A DNA stretch of 64,000 bases from Anaerovirgula multivorans (lineage in GTDB: Bacteria > Bacillota > Clostridia > Peptostreptococcales > Natronincolaceae): NCBI RefSeq assembly GCF_900188145.1, contig NZ_FZOJ01000006.1, forward strand, positions 62,001 through 126,000, given 5' to 3'. How positions within the stretch are numbered: the first letter of the stretch is position 1; every line of letters starts with the position of its first letter. Both the position numbers and the translations under genes were made by a program. This document shows positions 41,690 to 48,892 of the stretch, piece after piece. A model generated the notes under the pieces. It was not told the DNA's origin and did no database searches. It was given only the letters and a program-made list of their open reading frames with translations.

Positions 41690-42367
41690 CTAATCATTAG
41701 TAAGAATGTTGTAACAATCTGTTACAATTTCAATCTGGTGTAACACATCGTCAATTGCATCATGCGCGTTGTTGTTTTCATATCTTGCCAGAAACTGCTC
41801 TCTTGTCTTGCCTACCTTAGTGTAAGCCAGCTCTAAAATTGTCCTCACGTCTCTATCGTTCCTGTAGTTTATAGGGTACTTAAGTCCGAGATTCTCCATC
41901 TGAGTTCTAATGAGGTTGTTATCAAACAGTGTCCCATCCCCCCACAAGTATACGGCACCTTCCTGCTCGTTCAGCCACCTACAAAAACATCTAACTAAAT
42001 CATCACTTGACATACTTCCTCTATTTAAAATATCCTGTAGAAGCTCTTTATTGGTGTTTAGCCACCACTTAATAGTTGATCCGGTTGTTTTCATTGTTTC
42101 ATTCATAGTAATATTTGCACATTCGTTAAATATTCTTCCTACATACCCTGTTCTAATATCAAATGTGGCGGCTGCAAGCTGGATAATATTAGAATCAGGT
42201 TTATTACCTAGTGTCTCAATATCAACCATAATATCTGTTCTACTTGAAACTGCGGGCGGGTAGTCATCAGCTTTTATAATAACCTCAGTGACTACCCTCC
42301 TCTCTTTACGCCATCCTTCTTCGCTCTTAATATAAACGTCTCTTTCCACATTCTCATTAATTCCCAT
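41690..42367 (-). CDS. DnaQ-like 3'-5' exonuclease (DEDDh type)
   Basis: 225 residues. Exonuclease motifs are visible: D49-I-E51 in V-D-I-E-T-L-G, W-G-D-G-T-L-F-D-N near 147, and N-A-H-D-A-I-D-D near 205 (H and D of ExoIII-epsilon). The layout resembles phage and Rv2179c-like 3'-5' exoribonucleases. It would degrade RNA or single-stranded DNA from the 3' end. The upstream gap (42368-42457) shows no gene. Confidence 0.85.
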   Translation of the reverse strand: MGINENVERDVYIKSEEGWRKERRVVTEVIIKADDYPPAVSSRTDIMVDIETLGNKPDSNIIQLAAATFDIRTGYVGRIFNECANITMNETMKTTGSTIKWWLNTNKELLQDILNRGSMSSDDLVRCFCRWLNEQEGAVYLWGDGTLFDNNLIRTQMENLGLKYPINYRNDRDVRTILELAYTKVGKTREQFLARYENNNAHDAIDDVLHQIEIVTDCYNILTND

Positions 42368-42457
42368 ATCTATCCCCTTCCCATTCTATTTAATATTTAC
42401 AAAGTAAGTGATCCATAGGCTCCACCACTCTTAGGCGTGCCTACGTGGGCGGGTGAG

Positions 42458-42763
42458 CTAAGCAACATTTAATACATATACTTCTATTGCACCTCTACCC
42501 TTTTTACAGAATGTCCAGCCACTTTCAATTTCAAAACCTTCGGGCATTCTAGGATAGTATCTAATAAAATCTTCGGATATGTCATCTGTTGTAAATTCTG
42601 GGTTTTCGTCTAAAAATGAAAAGTCGGACTCTAGTTCATCACAATCATGCATACACCAATCTAGAAAATCTTTCTTAGATTTAAACAAGTCTTTTCTTCC
42701 AACTATGCCAGTTAAAGAACCACAACCACCCTCGTAAAATGCCATTGTAGTAAATTTACTCAT
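42458..42763 (-). CDS. hypothetical protein
   Basis: 101 residues, acidic, with C-M-H-D-C-D-E-L-E-S near 38-48. AGGAGAGAGAAA precedes the ATG. No family recognised. Confidence 0.65.
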   Translation of the reverse strand: MSKFTTMAFYEGGCGSLTGIVGRKDLFKSKKDFLDWCMHDCDELESDFSFLDENPEFTTDDISEDFIRYYPRMPEGFEIESGWTFCKKGRGAIEVYVLNVA

Positions 42764-42805
42764 TTTCTCTCTCCTCCTTTCATCCCAGTCACCCCCTATA
42801 AAAAT

Positions 42806-43447
42806 TTATCTGTGGGCGGGGGCCAGGCATAACTCTGTAAATCTAGGTAAAGTCTTAATCCAATCACAATAGTACTGCCACTCTTCCAGCTTATGGTTAT
42901 GCCTTTGATTATACTTTGATTTAAGTTGTAAATAGTTATCAGTAATTCTTGCTGTCAACTCTAGTCCCATAGGACAGTTTGATATTACTCTCTGGAACTG
43001 TTCTTGCTTTTCTGCTTTTGTTGCTCCATACATCTGGTTGTACAAGTTTATTTCTTCCTTTAAGCTTTCTTTAACATCTTCCCTTACATAAGGGTTACAC
43101 ATTTCATTGATATCCATTCTCAATATCCTATGCATCTTGCTCATTGAGGCTATATAATCGTGAAAATGATACCGGTCAAACTGTCTCCAAAAATATTCAG
43201 GGGCGACCATGTCGTACTGTACGATAATACCCTTTAATCCACAGTCATGGCCACTATTAGGTGTGGCGTTGCCTAAGTGTTTCATTCTTTTTAAATGTTG
43301 GTCGTATGTGGGAGGCAATTCCTCATCTTTTAATACTCGGCATATCTCATTAAATTCGTATTCTGGGTATGTCCCAGACATCATTGGGTACCCACTGGCC
43401 AGAATTGACTCCTCCAGCCCGTAAACTTTAACATTTGATATTTTCAT
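42806..43447 (-). CDS. conserved phage hypothetical protein
   Basis: 213 residues, helical, rich in His, Tyr and Met, with W-R-Q-F-D-R-Y-H-F-H-D-Y near 88 and K-Y-N-Q-R-H-N-H-K-L-E-E-W near 178. The His/Tyr clusters suggest metal or nucleotide binding, but I recognise no family. A faint similarity in layout to ThyX is not supported by its RHR motif. It has its own promoter-like element. Confidence 0.7.
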   Translation of the reverse strand: MKISNVKVYGLEESILASGYPMMSGTYPEYEFNEICRVLKDEELPPTYDQHLKRMKHLGNATPNSGHDCGLKGIIVQYDMVAPEYFWRQFDRYHFHDYIASMSKMHRILRMDINEMCNPYVREDVKESLKEEINLYNQMYGATKAEKQEQFQRVISNCPMGLELTARITDNYLQLKSKYNQRHNHKLEEWQYYCDWIKTLPRFTELCLAPAHR

Positions 43448-43475
43448 GCTACTTTCCCTCCTTTTGTCTTCTTAT

Positions 43476-43505
43476 TTATATACCGTATAAAGCGACAAGA
43501 GTTAA
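43476..43505 (-). promoter_or_regulatory. phage promoter-like element (TTAACT-N15-GGTATATAA)
   Basis: On the minus strand TTAACT (43505-43500), 15 bases, GGTATATAA (43484-43476), then AAAAGGAGGG before the 43447 start. Confidence 0.8.
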
Positions 43506-43508
43506 GCT

Positions 43509-43590
43509 CACTGAAACAAGTTTGTCAAAAAATTTCCCATAGGTCTTCCTCCCCCACTGAAACACTTTTTCCAAAAAATTTCCCATTGGT
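43509..43590. repeat. 46-bp tandem direct repeat, two copies
   Basis: A 36-base unit (starts CACTGAAACA, ends AAATTTCCCAT-A/T-GGT) occurs at 43509-43544 and 43555-43590, with 46-bp period. It sits right behind a promoter and is followed by a perfect GC hairpin, CCGCCC-GCA-GGGCGG (43605-43619). The 350-base gap 43448-43801 holds this repeat, a TTGACA-like box near 43660 and the stem-loop at 43731. Possible regulator-binding region. Confidence 0.6.
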
Positions 43591-43730
43591 ATCACAACGC
43601 ACCCCCGCCCGCAGGGCGGTGTACAACAATTCCAAGGCACTGGGGAGGGTAAATGCTTATTGACAATATTTCCCTTTAAATTACTTAAATTCTTTTTAAT
43701 TAAAAGCATTGACGGAGTTCGTGATGCTTG

Positions 43731-43768
43731 CTATGTTGACAATGTACCACGACGGTACAGCAACATAG
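43731..43768 (+). promoter_or_regulatory. structured leader stem-loop
   Basis: CTATGTTG (43731-43738) pairs with CAACATAG (43761-43768) and inside it GTACC (43744-43748) pairs with GGTAC (43754-43758), giving a two-part stem with an ACGAC loop. It lies 30 bases before the ribosome site of the next gene and could be a leader RNA structure. No T-run follows. Confidence 0.5.
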
Positions 43769-43801
43769 ATTCTTGATAATTTAATAAAGGAGGAAGTCAA
43801 T

Positions 43802-43927
43802 ATGACACGTAACGAAAAGATATCTTGTATAAGAGGGTTATACCTTGCAAGGGGCTACGAAGAAATAAAAAGTCCTTGTGGTACATATTACTTTGTTAAA
43901 GGCAGTAACCTTATAAAAGTACGGTAG
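43802..43927 (+). CDS. 41-aa small protein
   Basis: ATG 43802 has AAGGAGGAAG upstream. The peptide is basic with two Cys and ends L-I-K-V-R. Strong ribosome site and isolated position support it. A long hairpin follows. Function unknown. Confidence 0.6.
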   Translation: MTRNEKISCIRGLYLARGYEEIKSPCGTYYFVKGSNLIKVR

Positions 43928-43937
43928 GACTTGTTTC

Positions 43938-43975
43938 CTGCTCCCTACCACCTAATATAGGTGGTAGGCAGGAGG
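43938..43975 (+). terminator. long hairpin without clear T-run
   Basis: CCTACCACCT (43944-43953) pairs with AGGTGGTAGG (43959-43968), extended by CTGCTC/GCAGGAG with mismatches. It separates the 41-aa gene from the next one; it may be an attenuator because no T-run follows. Confidence 0.55.
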
Positions 43976-44011
43976 GAATAAAATCCCTACTATACATACA
44001 AGAGGAGTTTG

Positions 44012-44455
44012 ATGGAAATGATTAAAAACAGTAGAGTAGAAGTAAACGAAGAGGGTAACATAGTTATCACAGTATTAACAGGGGTAGACACTAACAAAGA
44101 ACTGCACGAAAACATCGAGGATTTAAAGAAAGTAGGCAGAATGTATATCCCAGAGACAGGTCAAAAAGGAAAGCCTTGTTTATTCTTTGCAGAGTTTGAA
44201 GGTAAATCACCTTATCAGAAGTACGACGAAGTAATAGTAAACGGTATTAAAATGAAGCTAACATTGAGTGTTAAAGTAGAAGAAGAAGAATTAAACCGGG
44301 CGGCGGAATTGAAACAAGCAAGAGAAATAGAAAAGAAAAGACTAGAGGGAGAAACTGCTATCAAGGAGAACCAAGATTTAAAGCAGCAACTAGCGAATAT
44401 GCAGGCTATGTTAAATGAATTAATGGCAGACAAGAAGAAAGGAAAGAAGGCATAG
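44012..44455 (+). CDS. hypothetical protein with C-terminal coiled coil
   Basis: 147 residues from ATG 44012 (AGAGGAG upstream). An N-terminal beta-rich domain (about 1-90) is followed by a charged coiled coil (95-147) ending in Lys-rich residues. Could be a scaffold or nucleic-acid accessory protein; not recognised. Confidence 0.7.
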   Translation: MEMIKNSRVEVNEEGNIVITVLTGVDTNKELHENIEDLKKVGRMYIPETGQKGKPCLFFAEFEGKSPYQKYDEVIVNGIKMKLTLSVKVEEEELNRAAELKQAREIEKKRLEGETAIKENQDLKQQLANMQAMLNELMADKKKGKKA

Positions 44456-44484
44456 TGCCTTCCTTCCTTGCGGAGGTGGCAAGC

Positions 44485-44667
44485 GTGGTAGTACTGTATG
44501 CACTAGAGATTGACCATAAACAAAGACTTATACCTATACAAGCACCGACAGAGACTTTATGTAAGACACATTTAGAAAATCGTATGGGGCACTTCCCCTA
44601 TACCCTGCTTAACACGCAAGTGTTCGGGTCCTGGGATGAGTACAATTATATGTTCGGAGGCATCTAG
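44485..44667 (+). CDS. small hypothetical protein
   Basis: 60 residues from GTG 44485, chosen because GGAGGTGG lies just upstream; an earlier in-frame GTG overlaps the previous stop. Contains W-D-E-Y-N-Y-M-F. Function unknown. Confidence 0.55.
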   Translation: MVVLYALEIDHKQRLIPIQAPTETLCKTHLENRMGHFPYTLLNTQVFGSWDEYNYMFGGI

Positions 44668-44710
44668 CCTCTTTTTTTGTGTCCTTTTTTATGCCCATGA
44701 GTTGTATACT

Positions 44711-45088
44711 ATAGCGGCTTCAAAATTAACCCTTGAAAATGCACTTAGTGGCTTTAAAAACAACCCTTGAAATTTCAACGTTTCATTCTTTAACCTCTCA
44801 CAATATACATTATGAGAGGTTTTATTTTGCCCTATATCGCCCTTCAAATTAACCCTTGAAAGTCCTATACCTGCCTGCAGGATTAGTAGCAAAGCTACTA
44901 TATCGACTTTAAAAACAACCCTTGGTTTTGCAAGTTTGTTATGTTAATCTTGCAGAAAACAGCTAAAATCGGAGTCTCACACTAGGAATAAGTGACGCCA
45001 ACTAGGTATCAATATTGCATATTAGTCATATTATGTGATGTCTACTAGTACATAACCATCTATATTGGCTTTAAAAACAACCCTTAAA
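44711..45088. repeat. ~30-bp interspersed repeat family, five copies
   Basis: Copies lie at 44711-44740, 44746-44773, 44835-44862, 44900-44926 and 45062-45088. The core is CTTTAAAAACAACCCTTGAA, usually preceded by TATA-G/T-CGGC; a sixth copy is at 46249-46280. Copies 4 and 6 are preceded by a small GTAGC/GCTAC-type hairpin. The 460-base gap 44668-45131 contains no convincing gene. Ends CTTyAA and TTGAAA form a dyad, so the unit may bind a protein. Confidence 0.75.
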
Positions 45089-45108
45089 AAGTGAAATATT
45101 ACTTGAAA

Positions 45109-45124
45109 AGTGTAATTTTACACT
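45109..45124. promoter_or_regulatory. perfect inverted repeat AGTGTAA-TT-TTACACT
   Basis: A 16-bp perfect dyad directly before GGAGGTG. It could be an operator or a short hairpin at the start of the next transcript. Confidence 0.45.
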
Positions 45125-45131
45125 ATTGGAG

Positions 45132-45326
45132 GTGAATAAGCTGACGAAGCCTAGCAAATCTATAGATAAAAATAGCAAATCTACCTGCAAAGCAGGATCA
45201 ATCAAAGATTGCACCTCCGAAGGAGGATCATTCGTAGAATGTACAGATAAAAATAGCGAAAGGACTGGTGAGTATGATACTAAAGGAAAGGATATAGCTA
45301 AAGTAATGATAATGTTATTACAGTAA
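45132..45326 (+). CDS. possible small Ser/Thr/Cys-rich protein
   Basis: About 64 residues; the start is unclear. GTG 45132 overlaps the GGAGGTG site, while CTG 45141 has ideal spacing. Sequence is Lys/Ser/Thr-rich with three Cys and a hydrophobic end. Low confidence. Confidence 0.3.
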   Translation: MNKLTKPSKSIDKNSKSTCKAGSIKDCTSEGGSFVECTDKNSERTGEYDTKGKDIAKVMIMLLQ

Positions 45327-45351
45327 TTATATACTATCAGTTGTAGTCTCT

Positions 45352-45376
45352 GCCCCCGCCCCCACTTTTAGGGGGC
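45352..45376. terminator. GC-rich hairpin
   Basis: GCCCCC (45352-45357) pairs with GGGGGC (45371-45376); the loop holds a second CCCCC run. There is no T-run, so termination may be weak. Confidence 0.45.
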
Positions 45377-45412
45377 TTATGTGGTATATAACAATTGAAA
45401 GGATGAGATATT

Positions 45413-45655
45413 ATGAAGTTACAAGATGTATTTAACATGTCTGAGAGCACAGTATTTCAGTGTGTTACACAATTACAAGCTACTGAGTTTCTACGTACAC
45501 TACTTAATGAAGATCGTGTATCAACAGTGTATTGGGATGTATATAAAGAGAACACATGCTATGAGCTGTCTGAGGGTATAGTATCCTATGGTAGCACTGG
45601 TCATTTCTTGGATAATGGCTATAGTGTTGCTAGATTTAATGGATGGTCTGACTGA
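45413..45655 (+). CDS. single-copy TCY-repeat domain protein
   Basis: 80 residues. Residues about 14-78 are one copy of a domain that also occurs three times in the 60655 protein and once in the 49938 protein: C-x-T/V-x5-A-x2-F/L-L, then W-x-x-Y/H-K-x-x-T-C-Y, Y-G at the strand and a closing F-x-G-W. Function unknown; the family is found only in this early region of the window. Confidence 0.7.
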   Translation: MKLQDVFNMSESTVFQCVTQLQATEFLRTLLNEDRVSTVYWDVYKENTCYELSEGIVSYGSTGHFLDNGYSVARFNGWSD

Positions 45656-45693
45656 TACTACCCGCCCCACCAAATTTGAAAAGAGGTTAAAAC

Positions 45694-45879
45694 ATGAGAA
45701 AAATAAAGTTTATTGGTAATGATGGATTAGCTTATGCTTTGTTTAAGGATAAGATATACACACCTATATATGAGAGTGAAGAAAATTATTTAGTTAAGAA
45801 TGAAGTCAATGGTAATTCTATTGTACCAAAATGTAAATTTATAGTTATTAAAGATGAGGGTAAGGATTATACAGGCTAG
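45694..45879 (+). CDS. small beta-rich protein
   Basis: 61 residues; GAGGTTAAAAC precedes the ATG. Alternating beta strands (K-I-K-F-I-G... I-Y-T-P-I-Y) suggest a small SH3-like barrel. Function unknown. Confidence 0.6.
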   Translation: MRKIKFIGNDGLAYALFKDKIYTPIYESEENYLVKNEVNGNSIVPKCKFIVIKDEGKDYTG

Positions 45880-45931
45880 AGGATTTCTAGCCCCCCGCCC
45901 CACCAGATAAAAATTTAAGGAGGAGATTATT

Positions 45932-46141
45932 GTGAGAGGAATTAGTACCAGAGGAAAGAATACGTATAGTGTTATGAATCATTGTGGTTTTAGTGGTGTT
46001 ACTATTGTGAAAGAAGGATTTAAACTACATATCCCGCCCCACCAGATAAAAAAGGACGGTGGCTTTAAGAAGACAGTGGCTAAGATGCTACTGTCTTTTG
46101 ATTTAGATGGACTTATGTCACGTGGTATAAGCATACAGTAA
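45932..46141 (+). CDS. small basic protein
   Basis: 69 residues from GTG 45932 (AAGGAGGAG upstream). Its codons at 46033-46051 are the 19-base string CCCGCCCCACCAGATAAAA, which also stands in the intergenic leader at 45896. Function unknown. Confidence 0.55.
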   Translation: MRGISTRGKNTYSVMNHCGFSGVTIVKEGFKLHIPPHQIKKDGGFKKTVAKMLLSFDLDGLMSRGISIQ

Positions 46142-46147
46142 CGAATA

Positions 46148-46207
46148 GTTTCATAATGCGGAACAACTTTCTGTTAACAGCTTAGTTGTTGTTCCGTATC
46201 GTGAAAC
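46148..46207 (+). terminator. long imperfect inverted repeat
   Basis: GTTTCATAATGCGGAACAAC pairs with the 3' arm ending GTATCGTGAAAC (to 46207) around a TTAACAGCTTAG loop. It follows a gene and precedes a promoter-like element, so it probably ends the transcript. Confidence 0.55.
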
Positions 46208-46248
46208 AACTTAATAAAAATGTAAAAATTAAGTAAGTAGCGAAGCTG

Positions 46249-46280
46249 CTATAGCGGCTTTAAAAACAACCCTTGAAAAG
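46249..46280. repeat. sixth copy of the ~30-bp repeat family
   Basis: CTATAGCGGCTTTAAAAAC and AACCCTTGAAAAG, preceded by an AGTAGC/GCTGCT hairpin, match copies at 44711-45088. It lies 30 bases before the promoter at 46309, which suggests a regulatory site. Confidence 0.7.
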
Positions 46281-46308
46281 AGTCGTAGAGGGAAGTTTAC
46301 TTTTCCCC

Positions 46309-46338
46309 TTAACTTCTTGCGATTATCACGGTATATAT
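46309..46338 (+). promoter_or_regulatory. phage promoter-like element (TTAACT-N15-GGTATATAT)
   Basis: TTAACT (46309-46314), 15 bases, GGTATATAT (46330-46338), about 55 bases before the repeat-protein start. Confidence 0.8.
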
Positions 46339-46393
46339 TAATGTAACCTGCTGGGAGCCTATCTCAGCAAATAAAATTTAAGGAGAATTGCAA

Positions 46394-47248
46394 ATGGAAG
46401 AAATTAGAGGTTTTAAAGTTTTTAATCCTGACTGGACTTGTAGAGAGTTTCAATATGAAGTGGGTCAAACGTATAAGCAGGAAAGAAAACCAAGTATTTG
46501 TGACACTGGATTTCACTTTTGTAAAGAAGCAAAGGATTGTTTCAACTATTACAGATTTGACCCAAACAATAAGGTTGCAGAAGTTGTTGCACTAGGTGAA
46601 ATTGCAGAAGAAGGTGACAAATGCAGCACTAACAAGATTGAAATTGTCAGGGAAATTCCTTGGGGTGAACTGCTATCTTTGGTGAACCTTGGAAAAGGCA
46701 ATTCAGGTCTTTGCAACAGCGGTGATTGGAACAGCGGTGATTGGAACAGCGGTAATTGCAACAGCGGTGATTGGAACAGCGGTAATCGCAACAGCGGTGA
46801 TTGGAACAGCGGTGATTGGAACAGCGGTGATTGGAACAGCGGTAATCGCAACAGCGGTGATTGCAACAGCGGTAATCGCAACAGCGGTGATTGGAACAAG
46901 GCTTCCAATGTTGCAGGGTGTTTCAATACAGAGCAGCACAAATTAGTGTTCTTTGACAAAGAAACAGACATGACCTTTGAACAATGGAGAATGTCAGATG
47001 CATATTACTTAATGAGCCAAATTGATTTCAGACCTACTGAATGGATTTATGAAGAAGATATGACTGATGAAGAAAAGGCGGCACACCCTGAATATGAAAC
47101 AACAGGCGGTTATTTGAAGAAACGTAACAATAAAGATTCATGCATTAACTGGTGGAACGGACTGCCCGAAGCAAGAAGAGATGTTATCAAGAGCATTCCA
47201 AACTTTGATGCTGAAAAGTTCTTTGAGATTACTGGAATCAGAGTGTAA
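46394..47248 (+). CDS. DUF7666-like protein with N-S-G-D-W pentapeptide array
   Basis: 284 residues from ATG 46394 (AAGGAG 8 bases upstream). Residues 1-95 (F-K-V-F-N-P-D-W-T-C-R ... G-F-H-F-C) resemble the DUF7666 domain of phage pentapeptide proteins. An array of about 14 pentapeptides N-S-G-[DN]-[WCR] follows, encoded by 15-bp repeats, then an about 110-residue C-terminal domain. Every-fifth-residue repeats can form a right-handed beta helix. Function unknown; possibly a surface or DNA-mimic protein. Confidence 0.8.
   Translation: MEEIRGFKVFNPDWTCREFQYEVGQTYKQERKPSICDTGFHFCKEAKDCFNYYRFDPNNKVAEVVALGEIAEEGDKCSTNKIEIVREIPWGELLSLVNLGKGNSGLCNSGDWNSGDWNSGNCNSGDWNSGNRNSGDWNSGDWNSGDWNSGNRNSGDCNSGNRNSGDWNKASNVAGCFNTEQHKLVFFDKETDMTFEQWRMSDAYYLMSQIDFRPTEWIYEEDMTDEEKAAHPEYETTGGYLKKRNNKDSCINWWNGLPEARRDVIKSIPNFDAEKFFEITGIRV
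46709..46896 (+). repeat. 15-bp tandem coding repeats (AACAGCGGTGATTGG type)
   Basis: About a dozen near-identical 15-bp units vary only in GAT/AAT and TGG/TGC/CGC. Copy number should change easily by slippage without frameshift because the unit is five codons. Confidence 0.9.
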
Positions 47249-47267
47249 TAACATAGGAGGTGAAAGT

Positions 47268-47435
47268 ATGGGACTAGAGTTAAAACGGAGTATTGTCATT
47301 AGTGCAGTAGCCGCCCACACGAGGTTACCACTTATTTACGTAACAGGATTGTTTGATAGTCTTGTTGTGGGTGGGGCAATCAGTAGTAATACTTCTATAT
47401 ATGATACCACTAGTATTCTTATGGAGTCTGTCTAG
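47268..47435 (+). CDS. small hypothetical protein
   Basis: 55 residues from ATG 47268, with ATAGGAGGTGAAAGT upstream; a longer frame has no ribosome site. Hydrophobic, with V-I-S-A-V-A-A-H-T and a Gly/Val-rich middle. Followed by a C-rich island and a terminator. Confidence 0.6.
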   Translation: MGLELKRSIVISAVAAHTRLPLIYVTGLFDSLVVGGAISSNTSIYDTTSILMESV

Positions 47436-47455
47436 CCCCGCCCCACCTACCCACT

Positions 47456-47484
47456 GACTTCCTTAATTGGAAGTCTTTTTTATT
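47456..47484 (+). terminator. Rho-independent terminator
   Basis: GACTTCC (47456-47462), TTAATT loop, GGAAGTC (47469-47475), then TTTTTTATT. A textbook terminator after the small gene. Confidence 0.9.
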
Positions 47485-47530
47485 GTCATCAGTCATTCAT
47501 GCATAAAAATCTATAGAGGGAGGGTTGCAT

Positions 47531-47668
47531 ATGAATACTATTTTAGGTGTCACTGATAGAAATATTGAAAAAGAAATACTGCTTGGAATCAATGAAAGAG
47601 CGTATGAAGCAGGAATAATTGACTATGAACTTTATACTAAAGCTAGGGCAGACCTAGAAAAATTATAG
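47531..47668 (+). CDS. small SHOCT-like protein
   Basis: 45 residues from ATG 47531 (GAGGGAGGG upstream). The C-terminal half, G-I-I-D-Y-E-L-Y-T-K-A-R-A-D-L-E-K-L, resembles SHOCT-type oligomerisation helices. Between it and 47800 I see only a start-less fragment ending K-K-L-N-N. Confidence 0.55.
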   Translation: MNTILGVTDRNIEKEILLGINERAYEAGIIDYELYTKARADLEKL

Positions 47669-47799
47669 CCTTTCCCTGTCTTCGTAGTATTCATGCCTAA
47701 GAATCTTGTCTAGTGATGGACAGGTATTGGTGACGTAATTAAGCTTTTACAAGAGATTAAAAACAAAGTTAAAAAGCTAAATAATTAGGAGGGGTTAAA

Positions 47800-48471
47800 A
47801 TGGATGATATTAAATTATGCAAGTCTGCACTAAATGACTGGTTTGAGTATTACATAAGTGGTAAGAAGTTAGCAGACTGGTGCACACATAACGGTAAGAG
47901 CGAGGAAGAGTTGTCTACCGTGTCAAAGCAAATGTCCGCTAGGTTTAGGTATGGCACAACAGACGCAGAAATTATACCCATTATAACCAAGGCTAAAAGG
48001 TATTGGTATGACGAGTATCTTAAGTTTAATGGCAAAGTTGTAGATGCAGTAGAGTGTGCAGAAGGCGACTACAGTACTGTTAGGGGTAGGTTCGGATCAG
48101 TCACAACTGAGCTCAGCAGGTGGAAAGACTTTAAGGCATCAGGTGAATCACTTGAGAGTTACGTTAGTAGTTCTGCCCCCACCCAGTCTACTGGTCATTT
48201 CAAGCTACTCAGTGCTGTATACGATGGTTATGAACCCAGCAACAACAATGATATTGAATTTACTTTTAGTCAGGAGGTATACATCCCTTCCACCAAAGAG
48301 GGTTTTACCTCCTCAAATGAGACAACAGATACAACAAAGATCGACAAATTAACTGATAAGACACCAGAAGTTGATAAGGTCCAGCGAAGCCGTACAGTGT
48401 CATTTAAAATAAATGGTAAGGCTATTGAAATACCTGAAAACATGTTTGAACGTGCGATGGCGTGCATTTAG
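47800..48471 (+). CDS. hypothetical protein
   Basis: 223 residues after TTAGGAGGGG. Helical N-terminal half with W-C-T-H-N-G-K-S and a polar, Ser/Thr-rich middle (about 120-180). A C-terminal K-I-N-G-K-A-I-E-I-P-E-N-M segment. No family recognised. Confidence 0.7.
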   Translation: MDDIKLCKSALNDWFEYYISGKKLADWCTHNGKSEEELSTVSKQMSARFRYGTTDAEIIPIITKAKRYWYDEYLKFNGKVVDAVECAEGDYSTVRGRFGSVTTELSRWKDFKASGESLESYVSSSAPTQSTGHFKLLSAVYDGYEPSNNNDIEFTFSQEVYIPSTKEGFTSSNETTDTTKIDKLTDKTPEVDKVQRSRTVSFKINGKAIEIPENMFERAMACI

Positions 48472-48499
48472 TGAAAATATATTATAAGGGAGTGTTTTT

Positions 48500-48847
48500 A
48501 TGAAAATGAGTTTAGCGGGTAAGACGTTGAAAGTTAACGTAGCGGCAGGTGTAACTGACCTAAGAAATTGTAGCAACGGTTTATCTGAAATTGTGCGAGA
48601 ACACTTTAAAATGGACCCTACAAATGGTCAGATGTATGTATTTGCGAATAGAAACCGAGATATGATTAAGATTATGTGGTATGACATACCAGATCAAACT
48701 AGGCACTTGCATACAGTAGAAGCAGAAAATAGATTTAGTTTCAGTTGGCTAGATGGTACTAAAAAAGGTACTGCTAAAATAACTTATGCTGAGCTAAACC
48801 GCCTACTGTCTAAAAGTTACCACCAAATTTCACAGATTTCAGTATAG
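48500..48847 (+). CDS. IS66 Orf2 (TnpB)-like protein
   Basis: 115 residues from ATG 48500. The pattern A-G-V-T-D-L-R-N-C-S-N-G-L ... D-P-T-N-G-Q-M-Y-V-F-A-N-R-N-R-D-M-I-K-I-M matches the small IS66-family Orf2 accessory protein (D-x-R-K-G-x-D-x-L ... F-x-x-R-x-x-D-x-x-K-x-L). No IS66 transposase or terminal repeats are near, so it looks like a captured gene. Function in phage unknown. Confidence 0.75.
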   Translation: MKMSLAGKTLKVNVAAGVTDLRNCSNGLSEIVREHFKMDPTNGQMYVFANRNRDMIKIMWYDIPDQTRHLHTVEAENRFSFSWLDGTKKGTAKITYAELNRLLSKSYHQISQISV

Positions 48848-48892
48848 CGTACTTAGTCACTACCATCAAATAAAAATTTAGGAGGAGTTAAA

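Noticed and set aside
42806..43447. ThyX-like thymidylate synthase
   Set aside because: The RHR(x7)S-type motif is absent; only a loose His/Tyr richness suggested it.
43476..43709. 77-codon minus-strand frame
   Set aside because: It runs through a promoter element, a tandem repeat and a GC hairpin and has no ribosome site.
46709..46896. CRISPR-like array
   Set aside because: The units are contiguous 15-bp codon repeats without unique spacers and are in frame inside a gene.
46549..46971. Open frames on both other strands across the 15-bp repeats
   Set aside because: They arise because a 15-bp repeat keeps every frame open; only the plus frame has a ribosome site and sensible flanking domains.
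47690..47790. Fragment ending G-I-G-D-V-I-K-L-L-Q-E-I-K before the 47800 gene
   Set aside because: There are stops directly upstream in frame and no start codon, so it is at most a remnant.
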